Origin: Fidelibacterota bacterium
GTDB lineage: Bacteria > Fidelibacterota > Marinisomatia > Marinisomatales > SCKK01
Direction: 5' to 3'
Length of the DNA: 64,000 nt
Assembly (NCBI GenBank): GCA_004124475.1
Contig: SCKK01000015.1
Coordinates: 1-64,000, forward strand
Of the stretch, positions 55,491 to 64,000 are shown piece after piece. The first letter of the stretch is position 1. Each line of letters starts with the position of its first letter. Below the pieces are notes generated by a model. It was not told the origin of the DNA. It was given only the letters and a program-made list of their open reading frames with translations, and ran no database searches. The translations under genes and the position numbers were made by a program.

Positions 55491-56681
55491 ATGGTTAAAG
55501 AGAAATTTTCAAGGACAAAACCTCATGTAAATATAGGGACGATAGGTCATGTAGATCATGGCAAGACGACATTGACGGCAGCGATGACATTAATATTATC
55601 GAAGCGTGGTTTATCTGAAGTCAGGACATTCGATTCCATTGACAATGCCCCGGAGGAACGTGAGCGAGGGATCACGATTCAGACAGCACATGTGGAATAC
55701 GAGAGTGAGAAGCGTCATTATGCACACATTGACTGTCCTGGACATGCTGACTACATCAAGAACATGATTACAGGCGCAGCACAGATGGATGGAGCCATCC
55801 TGGTGGTATCAGCTGCAGATGGACCCATGCCCCAGACACGTGAGCACATATTATTGGCAAGACAGGTGAATGTTCCGGCGATTGTGGTTTATCTGAATAA
55901 GACGGATATGGTAGATGATCCTGAGTTGATCGAGTTGGTGGAGTTGGAGGTACGTGAGTTATTAAGTGAGTATAAATTTCCTGGAGATGATATTCCTGTT
56001 ATTCCTGGGAGTGCGTTGGAGGCATTAAATAATCCGGAGGATTCTGAGAAGACGAAGTCCGTCCTGGAGTTAATAGAAGCGATAGACAGTTACATTCCTG
56101 AGCCTGAGCGAGATGTGGACAAGCCATTTTTGATGCCGGTGGAAGATGTATTCAGTATTACGGGACGAGGGACTGTAGGGACAGGCAGGATAGACCGAGG
56201 AATTGTAAAGGTAGGTGATGAGGTAGAAATTATAGGATTGGGATCGGATATGAAGACGGTAGTGACGGGAGTGGAGATGTTTCGTAAGGAGTTGGATGAA
56301 GGCAGAGCGGGAGACAATGCAGGATTATTGTTACGTGGAGTAGATAAGGATGCGTTAAAACGTGGGCAGGTTATATCTGCACCTGGTAGTATTACACCTC
56401 ACACGAAGTTTAAGGCTGAGGTGTATGTACTGAAGAAGGAAGAAGGAGGAAGACACACGCCCTTTTTCAATGGGTATAGACCTCAGTTTTATTTTCGGAC
56501 AACGGATGTGACAGGGATTGTGGATTTACCTTCAGGGACGGAGATGGTGATGCCGGGAGATAATGTGACGGTTGAAGTAGAGTTGATCAGTCCTATTGCC
56601 ATGGAGAAGGAGTTGCGTTTTGCCATACGTGAGGGTGGTCATACGGTAGGCGCCGGTGTCGTTACGGAAGTGGTTGAATAA
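55491..56681 (+). CDS. tuf: Elongation factor Tu, copy 2
   Basis: Same protein as copy 1 (40114-41304) except for Val instead of Ala at residue 2; at the DNA level codon 2 is GTT rather than GCG and I found no other change by eye over about 1.19 kb. The identity ends abruptly at the start and stop codons, with unrelated flanks, as expected when gene conversion keeps duplicated tuf genes alike. AGGAGG stands seven bases before the ATG. It closes the str group and leads into rpsJ. Confidence 0.98.
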   Translation: MVKEKFSRTKPHVNIGTIGHVDHGKTTLTAAMTLILSKRGLSEVRTFDSIDNAPEERERGITIQTAHVEYESEKRHYAHIDCPGHADYIKNMITGAAQMDGAILVVSAADGPMPQTREHILLARQVNVPAIVVYLNKTDMVDDPELIELVELEVRELLSEYKFPGDDIPVIPGSALEALNNPEDSEKTKSVLELIEAIDSYIPEPERDVDKPFLMPVEDVFSITGRGTVGTGRIDRGIVKVGDEVEIIGLGSDMKTVVTGVEMFRKELDEGRAGDNAGLLLRGVDKDALKRGQVISAPGSITPHTKFKAEVYVLKKEEGGRHTPFFNGYRPQFYFRTTDVTGIVDLPSGTEMVMPGDNVTVEVELISPIAMEKELRFAIREGGHTVGAGVVTEVVE

Positions 56682-56693
56682 GGGGAGTTCGTT

Positions 56694-57002
56694 TTGGCTG
56701 GACAAATGCTAAGAATCAAATTGAAGGGTTACGATCACCATCTGTTGGATAAGACAACGGAGAAGATTGTTAAAACTGTGAAATCCACTGGAGCTGTGAT
56801 CTCAGGGCCAATTCCTCTACCTACTGATAGAACAATCTATACTGTCTTACGATCCCCACATGTGGATAAAAAATCGAGAGAGCAATTCCAGACAAAAATT
56901 CATAAACGGCTCATCGAAATTCTCAATGCTTCACCCAAAACGGTAGATGCACTCATGAAATTGGATTTATCAGCAGGAATAGATATTCAGATAAAGGCGT
57001 AA
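56694..57002 (+). CDS. rpsJ: 30S ribosomal protein S10
   Basis: Head protein of the small subunit, also NusE in antitermination complexes. GGGGAG lies seven bases before a TTG that gives [14 protein letters not shown], the family start. [26 protein letters not shown] (in part) is the tRNA/NusB loop region. 102 residues. First gene of the S10 group, 12 bases after tuf. Confidence 0.98.
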   Translation: MAGQMLRIKLKGYDHHLLDKTTEKIVKTVKSTGAVISGPIPLPTDRTIYTVLRSPHVDKKSREQFQTKIHKRLIEILNASPKTVDALMKLDLSAGIDIQIKA

Positions 57003-57004
57003 AC

Positions 57005-57622
57005 ATGCCAGGATTAATAGGAAAAAAAGTTGGAATGACACGGATCTTCGATTCGAATGGGCACGATATACCCGTCACTGTAATTCAGGCAGGTCCGTGC
57101 GTGGTTGTACAGGTGAAAACAAAAAACAAAGATGGATATGAATCTGTACAATTAGGTTTTGGTGATAAAAAAGAAAGCCGGACAAATAAGCCTATGGCAG
57201 GGCATTTTAAAAAAGGAAATGTATCTCCAAAGCAATATTTGGTTGAATTTCCTCTTAAAAGAGGTAGAAAGCCAAAAATTGGGACTTCCTATACTGTCTC
57301 ATTATTTAAAGAAGGGGATCGTGTTTCTGTCGGGGGTGTATCCAAAGGCAAGGGATTTGCCGGAGTTGTAAAGAGACATGGGTTTAAGGGAGGACCAAAA
57401 ACTCATGGACAATCGAATCGGTTGAGGGCGCCTGGTTCTATTGGACAATCTTCTGATCCATCCCGCGTTTGGCGTGGAATGAAAATGCCAGGACATATGG
57501 GTAATATTAAGGTTTCTCTGAAAAATCTTGAAGTTGTTAAGATAGATGAGAGTAATAATTGTTTGTTTATTAAAGGCGCTATTCCGGGAGCAAGAAATGG
57601 CATTGTTACTTTGTTAAAGTAG
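57005..57622 (+). CDS. rplC: 50S ribosomal protein L3
   Basis: Binds near the peptidyl transferase centre. MPGLIGKKVGMTRIF is the standard start and KGFAGVVKRHGFKGGPKTHGQ (in part), then PGSIGQSSDPSRVWRGMKMPGHMG (in part), mark the long central loop with its methylated Gln site. 205 residues, normal length. Confidence 0.98.
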   Translation: MPGLIGKKVGMTRIFDSNGHDIPVTVIQAGPCVVVQVKTKNKDGYESVQLGFGDKKESRTNKPMAGHFKKGNVSPKQYLVEFPLKRGRKPKIGTSYTVSLFKEGDRVSVGGVSKGKGFAGVVKRHGFKGGPKTHGQSNRLRAPGSIGQSSDPSRVWRGMKMPGHMGNIKVSLKNLEVVKIDESNNCLFIKGAIPGARNGIVTLLK

Positions 57623-57636
57623 CGAAAGGTGAAAGA

Positions 57637-58266
57637 ATGCGTTTGCAAGTACATAATACAAATGGTGAAGCAACTTCGAAAGTAATGGTGCACGATTCCG
57701 TGTTTAAAATTGAACCCAATGAAGATGTTGTTTATAGAGCGGTTATTGCTGAAATGATAAATTCGCGTCAAGGAACACATTCTACGAAAACTAAAGGAGA
57801 AGTTAGAGGTGGTGGTAGAAAGCCGTGGCGCCAAAAGGGAAGAGGAGTAGCAAGAGCCGGTTCCATACGCTCCCCTATTTGGAGAGGCGGTGGCGTTACC
57901 TTCGGTCCAAAACCGAAAAAATATAAGGCGAGGCTACCCAAAAAGATGAAACGTCTTGCTCGACGGAGTGTTCTCTCTCAAAAAATAAAAGATAAAGCAA
58001 TTGTTATTTTAGACGAAATAAAATTTGATACACCAAAAACAAAATTGTTTTTGGAAGTATTGAGTAATCTTGGGATCGAAAAGAAAAAGATTACATTTTT
58101 GCCCTGGCAAGTGGACAGGAACGTGATGCTTTCACTACGGAATATTCCCAATGTATCATTGGTTCGAGCTAAGCAGGTTTCTACGATTGATTTATTAGAC
58201 TGCGAAGTGCTTTTATTCGAGAAGAAGGGGATTAAAGAATTAAACGAACAATTACTGGTAAACTGA
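57637..58266 (+). CDS. rplD: 50S ribosomal protein L4
   Basis: Exit-tunnel protein; in some bacteria it represses the S10 operon. The tunnel loop GGGRKPWRQKGRGVARAGSIR (in part), RSPIWRGGG and KPKKYKARLPKKMKRLA are diagnostic. 209 residues, 14 bases after rplC. Confidence 0.97.
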   Translation: MRLQVHNTNGEATSKVMVHDSVFKIEPNEDVVYRAVIAEMINSRQGTHSTKTKGEVRGGGRKPWRQKGRGVARAGSIRSPIWRGGGVTFGPKPKKYKARLPKKMKRLARRSVLSQKIKDKAIVILDEIKFDTPKTKLFLEVLSNLGIEKKKITFLPWQVDRNVMLSLRNIPNVSLVRAKQVSTIDLLDCEVLLFEKKGIKELNEQLLVN

Positions 58267-58267
58267 A

Positions 58268-58591
58268 ATGGAAAAGAAGAGGCAAATAATAATTAGACCA
58301 ATAATGACTGAAAAGATGAGTAGACTTGAGGATACTCAAAGGAAGTTTGCTTTTCAGGTTGATTCCAGTATTAACAAAATTGAGATAAAAAAAGCGATAG
58401 AGAAAAAATTTAATGTGAAGGTTTCAAATGTCCATACTATGAATATAAAAGGAAAAAGTAAAAGCATGACAATCCGTAGTGGTGGACGTGTGATCCGGAC
58501 TTCCGGTCGGAGAGCCAATTGGAAAAAGGCAATTGTTACTCTGCAAGAAGGATTTAAAATAGATTTATATGAATCAGAAGTAGCCAGGTAA
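58268..58591 (+). CDS. rplW: 50S ribosomal protein L23
   Basis: Tunnel-exit protein that docks trigger factor and SRP. RPIMTEKMSRLEDTQRKFAFQV (in part), then KIEIKKAIEKKFNVKVSNV. The internal loop and RANWKKAIVTL near the end are typical. 107 residues, slightly longer than the usual 95-100. Starts one base after rplD. Confidence 0.97.
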   Translation: MEKKRQIIIRPIMTEKMSRLEDTQRKFAFQVDSSINKIEIKKAIEKKFNVKVSNVHTMNIKGKSKSMTIRSGGRVIRTSGRRANWKKAIVTLQEGFKIDLYESEVAR

Positions 58592-58594
58592 ACC

Positions 58595-59419
58595 ATGCCG
58601 ATAAAAAATAAGAAACCGAATACACCTGGACAACGGTTTATGACTGTGTCTACATTTGAAGAGTTGACGCGGAAAACTCCGGAGAAAAGTCTCATTCGAC
58701 CCCTAAAGAAATCAGGGGGCAGAAATAATAAAGGTCGTATTACATCTCGAAGGAGAGGAGGCGGTCACAAACGGCAGTACCGAATTATTGATTTCAAGCG
58801 GAATAAATTTGATATTCCGGCAAAAGTAGCATCAATTGAGTATGATCCGAATCGATCCTCTCGAATCGCACTTTTGCATTATGCTGATGGGGAAAAAAGA
58901 TATATCCTTGCACCATTTGGATTGAAAGTAGGAGACTCTATTATTACCGGTGAAAAGACTCCATTGAGAATCGGGAACTCTATGAAATTAAAAAACATCC
59001 CAGCTGGGCTTGTTGTTCATAATATTGAATTAATCCCAGGTAGGGGAGGGCAAATGGTAAGAAGTGCCGGTACAGGTGCTCAAATAATGGCGAAAGACGC
59101 AGGCATGGTTACTTTGAAACTACCTTCTAATGAAATTAGGATGGTACGTGAAGATTGTAGAGCAACAATTGGTGAAGTGGGAAATCGAAGTCATGAGATG
59201 GTGAAGTTGGGAAAAGCCGGCAGGAGTCGTTGGTTAGGTCGGAGACCAAAGGTTCGTGGAGTAGCTATGAATCCTGTTGACCATCCCATGGGGGGAGGAG
59301 AAGGAAAATCTTCCGGCGGGAGACATCCTGTAACTCCTTGGGGAGTACCGACAAAGGGGTATAAAACTCGAAAGAGAAATAAAGCATCTAATAAATTTAT
59401 CGTGAAAAGGAGAAAATAG
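58595..59419 (+). CDS. rplB: 50S ribosomal protein L2
   Basis: Largest primary rRNA-binding protein, needed for peptidyl transfer. [57 protein letters not shown] and the conserved His in [10 protein letters not shown] are all present as short blocks. 274 residues, standard. Confidence 0.98.
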   Translation: MPIKNKKPNTPGQRFMTVSTFEELTRKTPEKSLIRPLKKSGGRNNKGRITSRRRGGGHKRQYRIIDFKRNKFDIPAKVASIEYDPNRSSRIALLHYADGEKRYILAPFGLKVGDSIITGEKTPLRIGNSMKLKNIPAGLVVHNIELIPGRGGQMVRSAGTGAQIMAKDAGMVTLKLPSNEIRMVREDCRATIGEVGNRSHEMVKLGKAGRSRWLGRRPKVRGVAMNPVDHPMGGGEGKSSGGRHPVTPWGVPTKGYKTRKRNKASNKFIVKRRK

Positions 59420-59422
59420 CGT

Positions 59423-59695
59423 ATGTCTCGGTCAGTAAAGAAAGGCCCATACGTCGATGAGAAGCTTCTCAAGAAAATTGAGAAAATGAAAAAAGATGGG
59501 AAGAAGAAAGTGATAAAAACCTGGGCAAGACGGTCAGTTATTACACCAGATTTTGTTGGGTATACGCTGGCAATACATAATGGAAGACAATTTATTCCCG
59601 TCTTTATATCAGAAAATATGGTGGGACATTTACTGGGTGAATTTTCTCCAACCCGGACGTTTAGGTTGCACTCAGGCGATAGAAAGAAGAAGTAA
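59423..59695 (+). CDS. rpsS: 30S ribosomal protein S19
   Basis: Head protein paired with S13. [16 protein letters not shown] start, then [16 protein letters not shown] and [15 protein letters not shown]. 90 residues. Its stop overlaps the rplV start by one base (TAATG). Confidence 0.98.
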   Translation: MSRSVKKGPYVDEKLLKKIEKMKKDGKKKVIKTWARRSVITPDFVGYTLAIHNGRQFIPVFISENMVGHLLGEFSPTRTFRLHSGDRKKK

Positions 59696-60042
59696 TGATA
59701 GCAATAGCTAAAGCAAAATACATACGCCAGGCACCGCGAAAAGTCAGGAAGATATTGGATATTGTTAGGGGAAAAAATGTAGAAACTGCCTTAAATATTC
59801 TACATTATTCTCCACAAAAGGCTTCTGATGTTATCGAAAAAACTATTCGATCAGCTGTATCAAACTTTTTGCAGACTGAGGAAGGAAAATCCAAAGATCC
59901 GGACGATTTATTCGTAAAAGAAGCTTATGTGGGAGAAGGTCCAACCATGAAACGATTCAGGGCAGCTTCCATGGGTCGAGCATCTCGAATTCGAAGAAGG
60001 TCAAGTCATCTGACAATCGTGCTTGAAGATCTGGAACTATAG
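59695..60042 (+). CDS. rplV: 50S ribosomal protein L22
   Basis: Lines the exit tunnel with its extended beta hairpin. KAKYIRQAPRKVRKILDIVRGK (in part) and the hairpin ending RASRIRRRSSHLTIVL are diagnostic. 115 residues. Translation is probably coupled to rpsS through the TAATG overlap. Confidence 0.97.
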   Translation: MIAIAKAKYIRQAPRKVRKILDIVRGKNVETALNILHYSPQKASDVIEKTIRSAVSNFLQTEEGKSKDPDDLFVKEAYVGEGPTMKRFRAASMGRASRIRRRSSHLTIVLEDLEL

Positions 60043-60053
60043 GAAGGAAAACT

Positions 60054-60680
60054 GTGGGACAAAAAACACATCCAACTGGATTTAGGTTAGGAATTAATAA
60101 GCCATGGGTTTCAAATTGGTTTGGTGGGAAGAACTTCTCTGAATATATCGCACAGGATATAACTATACGAAAGTATATCGAACGTCGTTTACCCAATGCA
60201 GGAGTATCTAAAATTGATATAAGCAGGACTTCCAAAAAAATTACCATCACTATTTTAACTTCTCGACCGGGAATTGTGATTGGAAAAGGTGGTGAGGAGG
60301 TAGACCGGTTGCGAGAGGAGATGAAAGTATTGACTGGAACAGAAGTCCAAATCAATGTATCTGAAGTTAAAAGACCGGAATTGGATGCCCGTCTGGTTGG
60401 TCAAAACATTGCACAACAGTTGGTGAAAAAAGTTGCTTATAGAAGGGCAGTTAAGAAAGCGATTCAATCTACTATACGTATGGGAGCTGATGGTATCAGG
60501 ATTCGGGTAGCTGGACGACTTGGCGGTGCAGAGATTGCAAGGAGTGAAACATTCCGAGAAGGGAGGGTTCCGCTTCAAACCCTCCGTTCTGATATCGATT
60601 TTGCAGTAGTCGAAGCCAAGACAACTTACGGGATTATTGGAGTCAAGGTCTGGATTTGTAACGGGGAGATACCTACCTGA
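60054..60680 (+). CDS. rpsC: 30S ribosomal protein S3
   Basis: mRNA-entry protein with helicase activity alongside S4. A GTG opens [13 protein letters not shown]; the KH domain carries [17 protein letters not shown]; the C-terminal half has [14 protein letters not shown] and [12 protein letters not shown]. 208 residues. Stop and rplP start overlap (TGATG). Confidence 0.98.
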   Translation: MGQKTHPTGFRLGINKPWVSNWFGGKNFSEYIAQDITIRKYIERRLPNAGVSKIDISRTSKKITITILTSRPGIVIGKGGEEVDRLREEMKVLTGTEVQINVSEVKRPELDARLVGQNIAQQLVKKVAYRRAVKKAIQSTIRMGADGIRIRVAGRLGGAEIARSETFREGRVPLQTLRSDIDFAVVEAKTTYGIIGVKVWICNGEIPT

Positions 60681-61099
60681 TGTTAGAACCCAAAAAAGTT
60701 AAATGGCGTAAGACGCACCGCGGAAATCGCCGTGGAATGGCTATGAGAGGAAACAGTGTTGCTTTTGGGAGTTTTGGGCTTAAAGCTTTAGAGCCAAGCT
60801 GGATTACAGCAAGGCAAATAGAATCTGCACGTATTGCAATCATCAGGAAAATTAGAAAGCACGGTAAAATGTGGATTCGAATATTCCCGAACAAATCGAT
60901 CACAAAAAAACCGGCTGAAGTCCGGATGGGAAAAGGAAAAGGTGCACCTGAATATTGGGTAGCAAATGTGAAACCGGGACGTATTCTATTTGAAGTAGAG
61001 GGAGTAGATAAGGAACTTGCCGCAGAGGCTTTCAGACTTGCCGGACATAAACTCCCTATAAAAACTAAATTAGTTGAACGGAAAGAGTTTGGTCATTGA
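60680..61099 (+). CDS. rplP: 50S ribosomal protein L16
   Basis: Helps position A-site tRNA. The start [15 protein letters not shown], then [22 protein letters not shown] (in part), [22 protein letters not shown] (in part) and the tail [17 protein letters not shown] are typical. 139 residues. Confidence 0.98.
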   Translation: MLEPKKVKWRKTHRGNRRGMAMRGNSVAFGSFGLKALEPSWITARQIESARIAIIRKIRKHGKMWIRIFPNKSITKKPAEVRMGKGKGAPEYWVANVKPGRILFEVEGVDKELAAEAFRLAGHKLPIKTKLVERKEFGH

Positions 61100-61116
61100 G
61101 ATTAGAGATTAACGTT

Positions 61117-61332
61117 ATGAAAAGAGAAGAAATTAAAGAAATGACTGTAAACGAGTTGAAATTGAAACTTCAAGACGATTTGGAAGAACTTCAGAATTTA
61201 AGGTTTCAGAAAGCTCTCCACCAGTTGGAGAATCCTATGCGTATACATCATGTTCGGAAGGAAATTGCCCAAGTCAAAACTGTAATCAGGGAATTTGAAT
61301 TAGGAATCAGGCAGTCAGAGGAGATGAGTTAG
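61117..61332 (+). CDS. rpmC: 50S ribosomal protein L29
   Basis: Small two-helix protein at the tunnel exit. The frame opens at a TTG overlapping the rplP stop (61096), but the ATG at 61117 gives the usual MKREEIKEMTVNEL start and is preferred. LRFQKALHQLENPMRI and VRKEIAQVKTVIRE follow. 71 residues. Confidence 0.94.
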   Translation: MKREEIKEMTVNELKLKLQDDLEELQNLRFQKALHQLENPMRIHHVRKEIAQVKTVIREFELGIRQSEEMS

Positions 61333-61335
61333 CTT

Positions 61336-61602
61336 ATGAGCGAGAGGGGAAAAGCACAGGTATTTGAAGGGAAGATTGTCAGCAACCGGATGGAAAAAAC
61401 GGTTGTTGTTGAGGTTTCTCGTCGTGTCAAACATCCGGTTTATAAAAAATTTATAACGAGGAAAAAGAAATTCAAAGCTCACGCCAGTGACCATCTTAAA
61501 TGTGATTTGGGGGATTATGTCAGGATTATTTATTCCAGACCGATAAGTAAAACAAAACATTGGCGAGTGCTCGAAGTATTGGAAAGATCAAAAGGAGTAT
61601 AA
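61336..61602 (+). CDS. rpsQ: 30S ribosomal protein S17
   Basis: Early-binding OB-fold protein. FEGKIVSNRMEKTVVVEVSRRVKHPVYKKF in short blocks (KIVSNRMEKTVVV, HPVYKKF), then AHASDHLKCDLGDYVRI and RPISKTKHWRV. 88 residues, three bases after rpmC. Confidence 0.98.
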   Translation: MSERGKAQVFEGKIVSNRMEKTVVVEVSRRVKHPVYKKFITRKKKFKAHASDHLKCDLGDYVRIIYSRPISKTKHWRVLEVLERSKGV

Positions 61603-61634
61603 AAGAATTCTCTCAAAGGAATTAAGGAAGGAAT

Positions 61635-62003
61635 ATGATTCAGTCAGAAACCAGATTAAGGGTTGCGGACAATTCAGGCGCAAAAGAAGTACTCTGTTTC
61701 AAGGTTCTTGGTGGCACGAGAAAGCGATATGCCAGGGTGGGTGACATTATTGTAGTCACTGTGAAAAATGCAATTCCTGGAGGAATGGTAAAAAAAGGGG
61801 ATATTTCCAGGGCCGTGGTTGTAAGGACAAAGAAAGAAATACGTCGAGTTGACGGTTCTTATGTTAGGTTTGATGATAATGCTGCGGTTCTGCTCACAGG
61901 TGCTGGCGAGCCCCGAGGAACTCGAATTTTTGGACCAGTTGCCAGAGAGCTTAGAGAAAAGGGATTTATGAAAATTATTTCGATGGCGCCAGAGGTAATA
62001 TAG
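61635..62003 (+). CDS. rplN: 50S ribosomal protein L14
   Basis: Interface protein bridging to 16S r[21 protein letters not shown] start, [21 protein letters not shown] and [20 protein letters not shown] as conserved blocks. 122 residues, the standard length. GGAAGGA precedes the ATG. Confidence 0.98.
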   Translation: MIQSETRLRVADNSGAKEVLCFKVLGGTRKRYARVGDIIVVTVKNAIPGGMVKKGDISRAVVVRTKKEIRRVDGSYVRFDDNAAVLLTGAGEPRGTRIFGPVARELREKGFMKIISMAPEVI

Positions 62004-62004
62004 G

Positions 62005-62313
62005 ATGAAAATTAAAAAAGGTGATTTTGTGGTTATCATTTCTGGGAATGATCGTGGTAAATCCGGTAAAGTACTTCGAGTGTTTCCTAAAAGAAGTCAG
62101 ATTATCGTAGAGAATGTAAATTTTATAAAACGTCATACTAAACCGTCACAGCAAAGCCCACAGGGAGGGATAGTGGAAAAGGAAGCCGCTATTCATGTCT
62201 CGAATGTTATGATGGAATTTAAAGGTCAGAAAACACGTATTGGTTACCGATTTTTAAAGACTGGGAGAAAAGTTAGAGTTGCAAGGAAAACAGGAGAAGA
62301 CATCGATACTTAG
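62005..62313 (+). CDS. rplX: 50S ribosomal protein L24
   Basis: Assembly-initiating protein with a KOW motif (KKGDFVVIISGNDRGKSGKVLRV in part: ISGNDRGKSGKV). IVENVNFIKRHTKPSQQSPQGGI (in part) is the extended loop. 102 residues, one base after rplN. Confidence 0.98.
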   Translation: MKIKKGDFVVIISGNDRGKSGKVLRVFPKRSQIIVENVNFIKRHTKPSQQSPQGGIVEKEAAIHVSNVMMEFKGQKTRIGYRFLKTGRKVRVARKTGEDIDT

Positions 62314-62321
62314 GAGGAATC

Positions 62322-63065
62322 TTGGCTGAAGGAAAAACAAAAGTGGTGAAAAAAGTCAAAACAACTTCGAATGTACGAGGTAAATCCGGTACTGGTAAAA
62401 CGAAGATAAAAGCTGTGATAAAAAAAGAATCAAAAACCATTACAGCAAAGAAGAAAACCGTCCATCATAAGGGAAATGGTTATATCCCATCCCTGTTGAA
62501 AAGGTATAACGAAGTGATTGTTCTACAATTAATGGATAAGTTGGGGTACAAGAATAAGTTTGAAGTACCAAAGCTTGAAAAAATATCATTGAATATTGGG
62601 ATGGGCAGGGCAAAAGATGAACCGGCATCTCTTGAGCACGCCGTAGAAGATTTAACAACAATTTCAGGGCAGAAGGCAGTTGTAACATCAGCAAAGAAAG
62701 CCATATCAAACTTTAAACTTAGGGTAGGAGATCCAGTGGGTTGTCGAGTTACTTTACGACAGTGGAAGATGTATGAATTCTTTGAACGGCTTATTACTAT
62801 TGCGCTTCCCCGAGTACGTGACTTCACCGGATTACCGGTAAAAGCCTTTGATAAACGGGGTAATTATAGTTTTGGAATTGAAGAGCAAATTGTGTTTCCT
62901 GAGATCGATTATGATAAAATTGACAAGATAAGGGGGTTACAGGTTTCTATTGTAACCACAGCTAACACGGATAAGGAGGCTTATGAGCTTCTTTCTGCTC
63001 TTGGCTTTCCTTTTCGCGGGAAACTCGAAAAGCAAAAAAAGATGAATGATACAAAGGAAATTTGA
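62322..63065 (+). CDS. rplE: 50S ribosomal protein L5 with a basic N-terminal extension
   Basis: Binds 5S rRNA and contacts P-site tRNA. The normal L5 core begins near residue 54 ([13 protein letters not shown]) and includes [34 protein letters not shown] and [15 protein letters not shown]. Ahead of it lie about 53 extra residues, almost all Lys, Thr, Ser, Gly and Val, of low complexity. The extension is probably translated: AGGAGG sits seven bases before the TTG at 62322, nine bases after rplX, and there is no better internal start with a ribosome-binding site. A ten-residue basic tail is also extra. Total 247 against about 180 usual. Confidence 0.95.
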   Translation: MAEGKTKVVKKVKTTSNVRGKSGTGKTKIKAVIKKESKTITAKKKTVHHKGNGYIPSLLKRYNEVIVLQLMDKLGYKNKFEVPKLEKISLNIGMGRAKDEPASLEHAVEDLTTISGQKAVVTSAKKAISNFKLRVGDPVGCRVTLRQWKMYEFFERLITIALPRVRDFTGLPVKAFDKRGNYSFGIEEQIVFPEIDYDKIDKIRGLQVSIVTTANTDKEAYELLSALGFPFRGKLEKQKKMNDTKEI

Positions 63066-63250
63066 TGGCAAGAAAAGCACTTATTATCAAAGCTAAACGG
63101 AAGCAAAAGTTCAGCACAAGGGAGTATAATAGATGTACAAACTGTGGACGTCCCCGAGCCTATCTAAAGCGGTTTGGACTCTGCAGACTTTGTTTTAGAG
63201 AAATGGCGCTGAAGGGTGAAATCCCCGGAGTAACAAAGGCGAGTTGGTAA
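63065..63250 (+). CDS. rpsN: 30S ribosomal protein S14, zinc-binding type
   Basis: Head protein, the short type-Z form of 61 residues. Two CxxC pairs ([20 protein letters not shown]) form the zinc ribbon, and [18 protein letters not shown] is the standard end. The frame also allows a TTG one codon earlier; the ATG at 63065 overlaps the rplE stop by one base (TGATG). Confidence 0.97.
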   Translation: MARKALIIKAKRKQKFSTREYNRCTNCGRPRAYLKRFGLCRLCFREMALKGEIPGVTKASW

Positions 63251-63268
63251 TACAGGAGATTTTTTAAA

Positions 63269-63667
63269 GTGACAATGACAGATCCTATAGCAGATTTATT
63301 GACAAGAATCAGAAACGCTCAAAAAGTGAAAAATCGCTGGGTGGATATTCCAGCATCAAACTTTAAGAAACGAATTATCTACATTCTGAAAGAGGAAAAT
63401 TATATCAAGGATTATATCATTATTAAAGATGAATTTAGAAAATATTTGAGAATATTTCTTAAATATGATCGTAATGGAGATCCGGTCATCCAACATATAA
63501 AGAGGGTAAGTAAGCCAGGTCGTAGAGTTTATGCACGTGTTGATGATATTCCCCGGGTTTTAGATGGACTGGGAATTTCCATATTGACAACATCAAAAGG
63601 GGTTATCTCCAATAAAGTAGCCAGAGAATTAAAAGTAGGCGGAGAAATAATCTGTAATATTTGGTAG
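63269..63667 (+). CDS. rpsH: 30S ribosomal protein S8
   Basis: Key central-domain binder and, in E. coli, repressor of the spc operon. TDPIADLLTRIRNAQ start, then the C-terminal block ILTTSKGVISNKVARELKVGGEIICNIW (in part: TTSKGVISN). The GTG at 63269 sits ten bases after AGGAG; an ATG two codons later is the alternative. 132 residues. Confidence 0.97.
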   Translation: MTMTDPIADLLTRIRNAQKVKNRWVDIPASNFKKRIIYILKEENYIKDYIIIKDEFRKYLRIFLKYDRNGDPVIQHIKRVSKPGRRVYARVDDIPRVLDGLGISILTTSKGVISNKVARELKVGGEIICNIW

Positions 63668-63673
63668 GTAATT

Positions 63674-64000
63674 ATGTCCAGAATAGGAAAAAAACCGATT
63701 AATATTCCAGAGAACGTTAAGGTAACTGTAGATGGGAATCATGTGACCATAACGGGGAACAAGGGAAAATTAGGATTTGATGTCCACCCGGATATCATTG
63801 TAAAAAAGGATAATGGAAAGATCGTTGTGACACGACCTTCGGATACCAAATCTCATAGAGCCCTTCATGGCACAACCCGAGCGATATTGGCAAACATGAT
63901 TGAGGGAATTACAGCTGGGTTTAAAAAAGAACTTGAAATCAATGGGGTGGGTTATTCAGCAATTCTTGAGAGAAATCGGTTAAAACTATTATTGGGATTT
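63674..64000 (+). CDS. rplF: 50S ribosomal protein L6, 5' part (continues past window)
   Basis: Stalk-base protein near the factor-binding site. The ATG six bases after the rpsH stop opens MSRIGKKPINIPENVKVT (in part), followed by VTITGNKGKL, RALHGTTRAILANMI and GVGYSAIL. The visible 109 codons cover the first of two homologous domains and the start of the second; the frame is still open at the window edge. Gene order rpsH-rplF is standard. Confidence 0.96.
   Translation, partial: MSRIGKKPINIPENVKVTVDGNHVTITGNKGKLGFDVHPDIIVKKDNGKIVVTRPSDTKSHRALHGTTRAILANMIEGITAGFKKELEINGVGYSAILERNRLKLLLGF

Noticed and set aside
1-64000. CRISPR array, defence island, prophage, secondary-metabolite cluster or toxin-antitoxin module
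   Set aside because: No regularly spaced direct repeats, Cas, nuclease-helicase, phage structural or paired small toxin/antitoxin genes were seen; nearly all space is occupied by recognised housekeeping genes.

Overview
This window is a low-GC (about 40% by eye), mostly housekeeping stretch of a Gram-negative bacterial chromosome. The cell type is suggested by lipopolysaccharide heptose genes, a capsule-type outer-membrane barrel, a LolA-like protein, TatA, and a HtrA protease with an N-terminal export segment. A DUF2851 protein, a DUF4321 protein, a complete batABCDE aerotolerance operon, a 31-residue COX24/AURKAIP1-like basic protein and zinc-type S14 together point to the FCB superphylum (Bacteroidetes/Chlorobi relatives, perhaps a Marinimicrobia- or Caldithrix-like lineage). 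That placement is inference; no 16S rRNA gene is present. Almost every gene is on the + strand.

Layout. 1-4600 is the decayed edge of a surface-polysaccharide locus: a transposase tail, a broken wecB, an intact polyprenyl-phosphate sugar-1-phosphate transferase and a Wzi-like barrel. 4600-15100 carries serS, plsC, a DUF2851 gene, rfaE2, a LysM transglycosylase, an HU protein, the 31-residue basic protein, an S1/P1-type nuclease/phospholipase, xseA-xseB and nadK. Its gaps hold palindromic repeats. 15340-16440 is an IS4-type element whose transposase has lost an internal segment. 16600-22600 holds ecfT, truA, htrA, psd, pssA, a DUF4321 gene, tatA and gatA. 22570-28290 is the bat operon plus a SPOR protein. 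28480-39180 holds yebC, ruvC-ruvA, gcvT, ftsK, a lolA-like gene, a flippase-like membrane protein, gmhB, ddl, a second NusG-type gene and cysS.

From about 39250 to the right edge lies one uninterrupted translation/transcription block: tRNA-Thr, -Tyr, -Gly, -Thr, tuf, rpmG, tRNA-Trp, secE, nusG, rplKAJL, rpoBC, rpsLG, fusA, a second tuf, then the S10/spc cluster up to a truncated rplF. It joins the E. coli thrU-tyrU-glyT-thrT-tufB, secE-nusG, rplKAJL-rpoBC, str and S10 units end to end. The two tuf copies appear identical by eye apart from codon 2. Two genes here (rpmG and the 31-residue basic protein) are too short for simple ORF calling but are clear from sequence.

I see no CRISPR array, restriction system, phage or toxin-antitoxin module, and nothing that I can honestly call a new multi-gene system. 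The most interesting items are the intergenic palindrome families, one copy of which lies inside the ecfT reading frame; two mutually exclusive hairpins upstream of plsC; a lysine-rich N-terminal extension on ribosomal protein L5; partial tRNA copies behind two tRNAs; and a RfaH/UpxY-like NusG paralogue placed between ddl and cysS.
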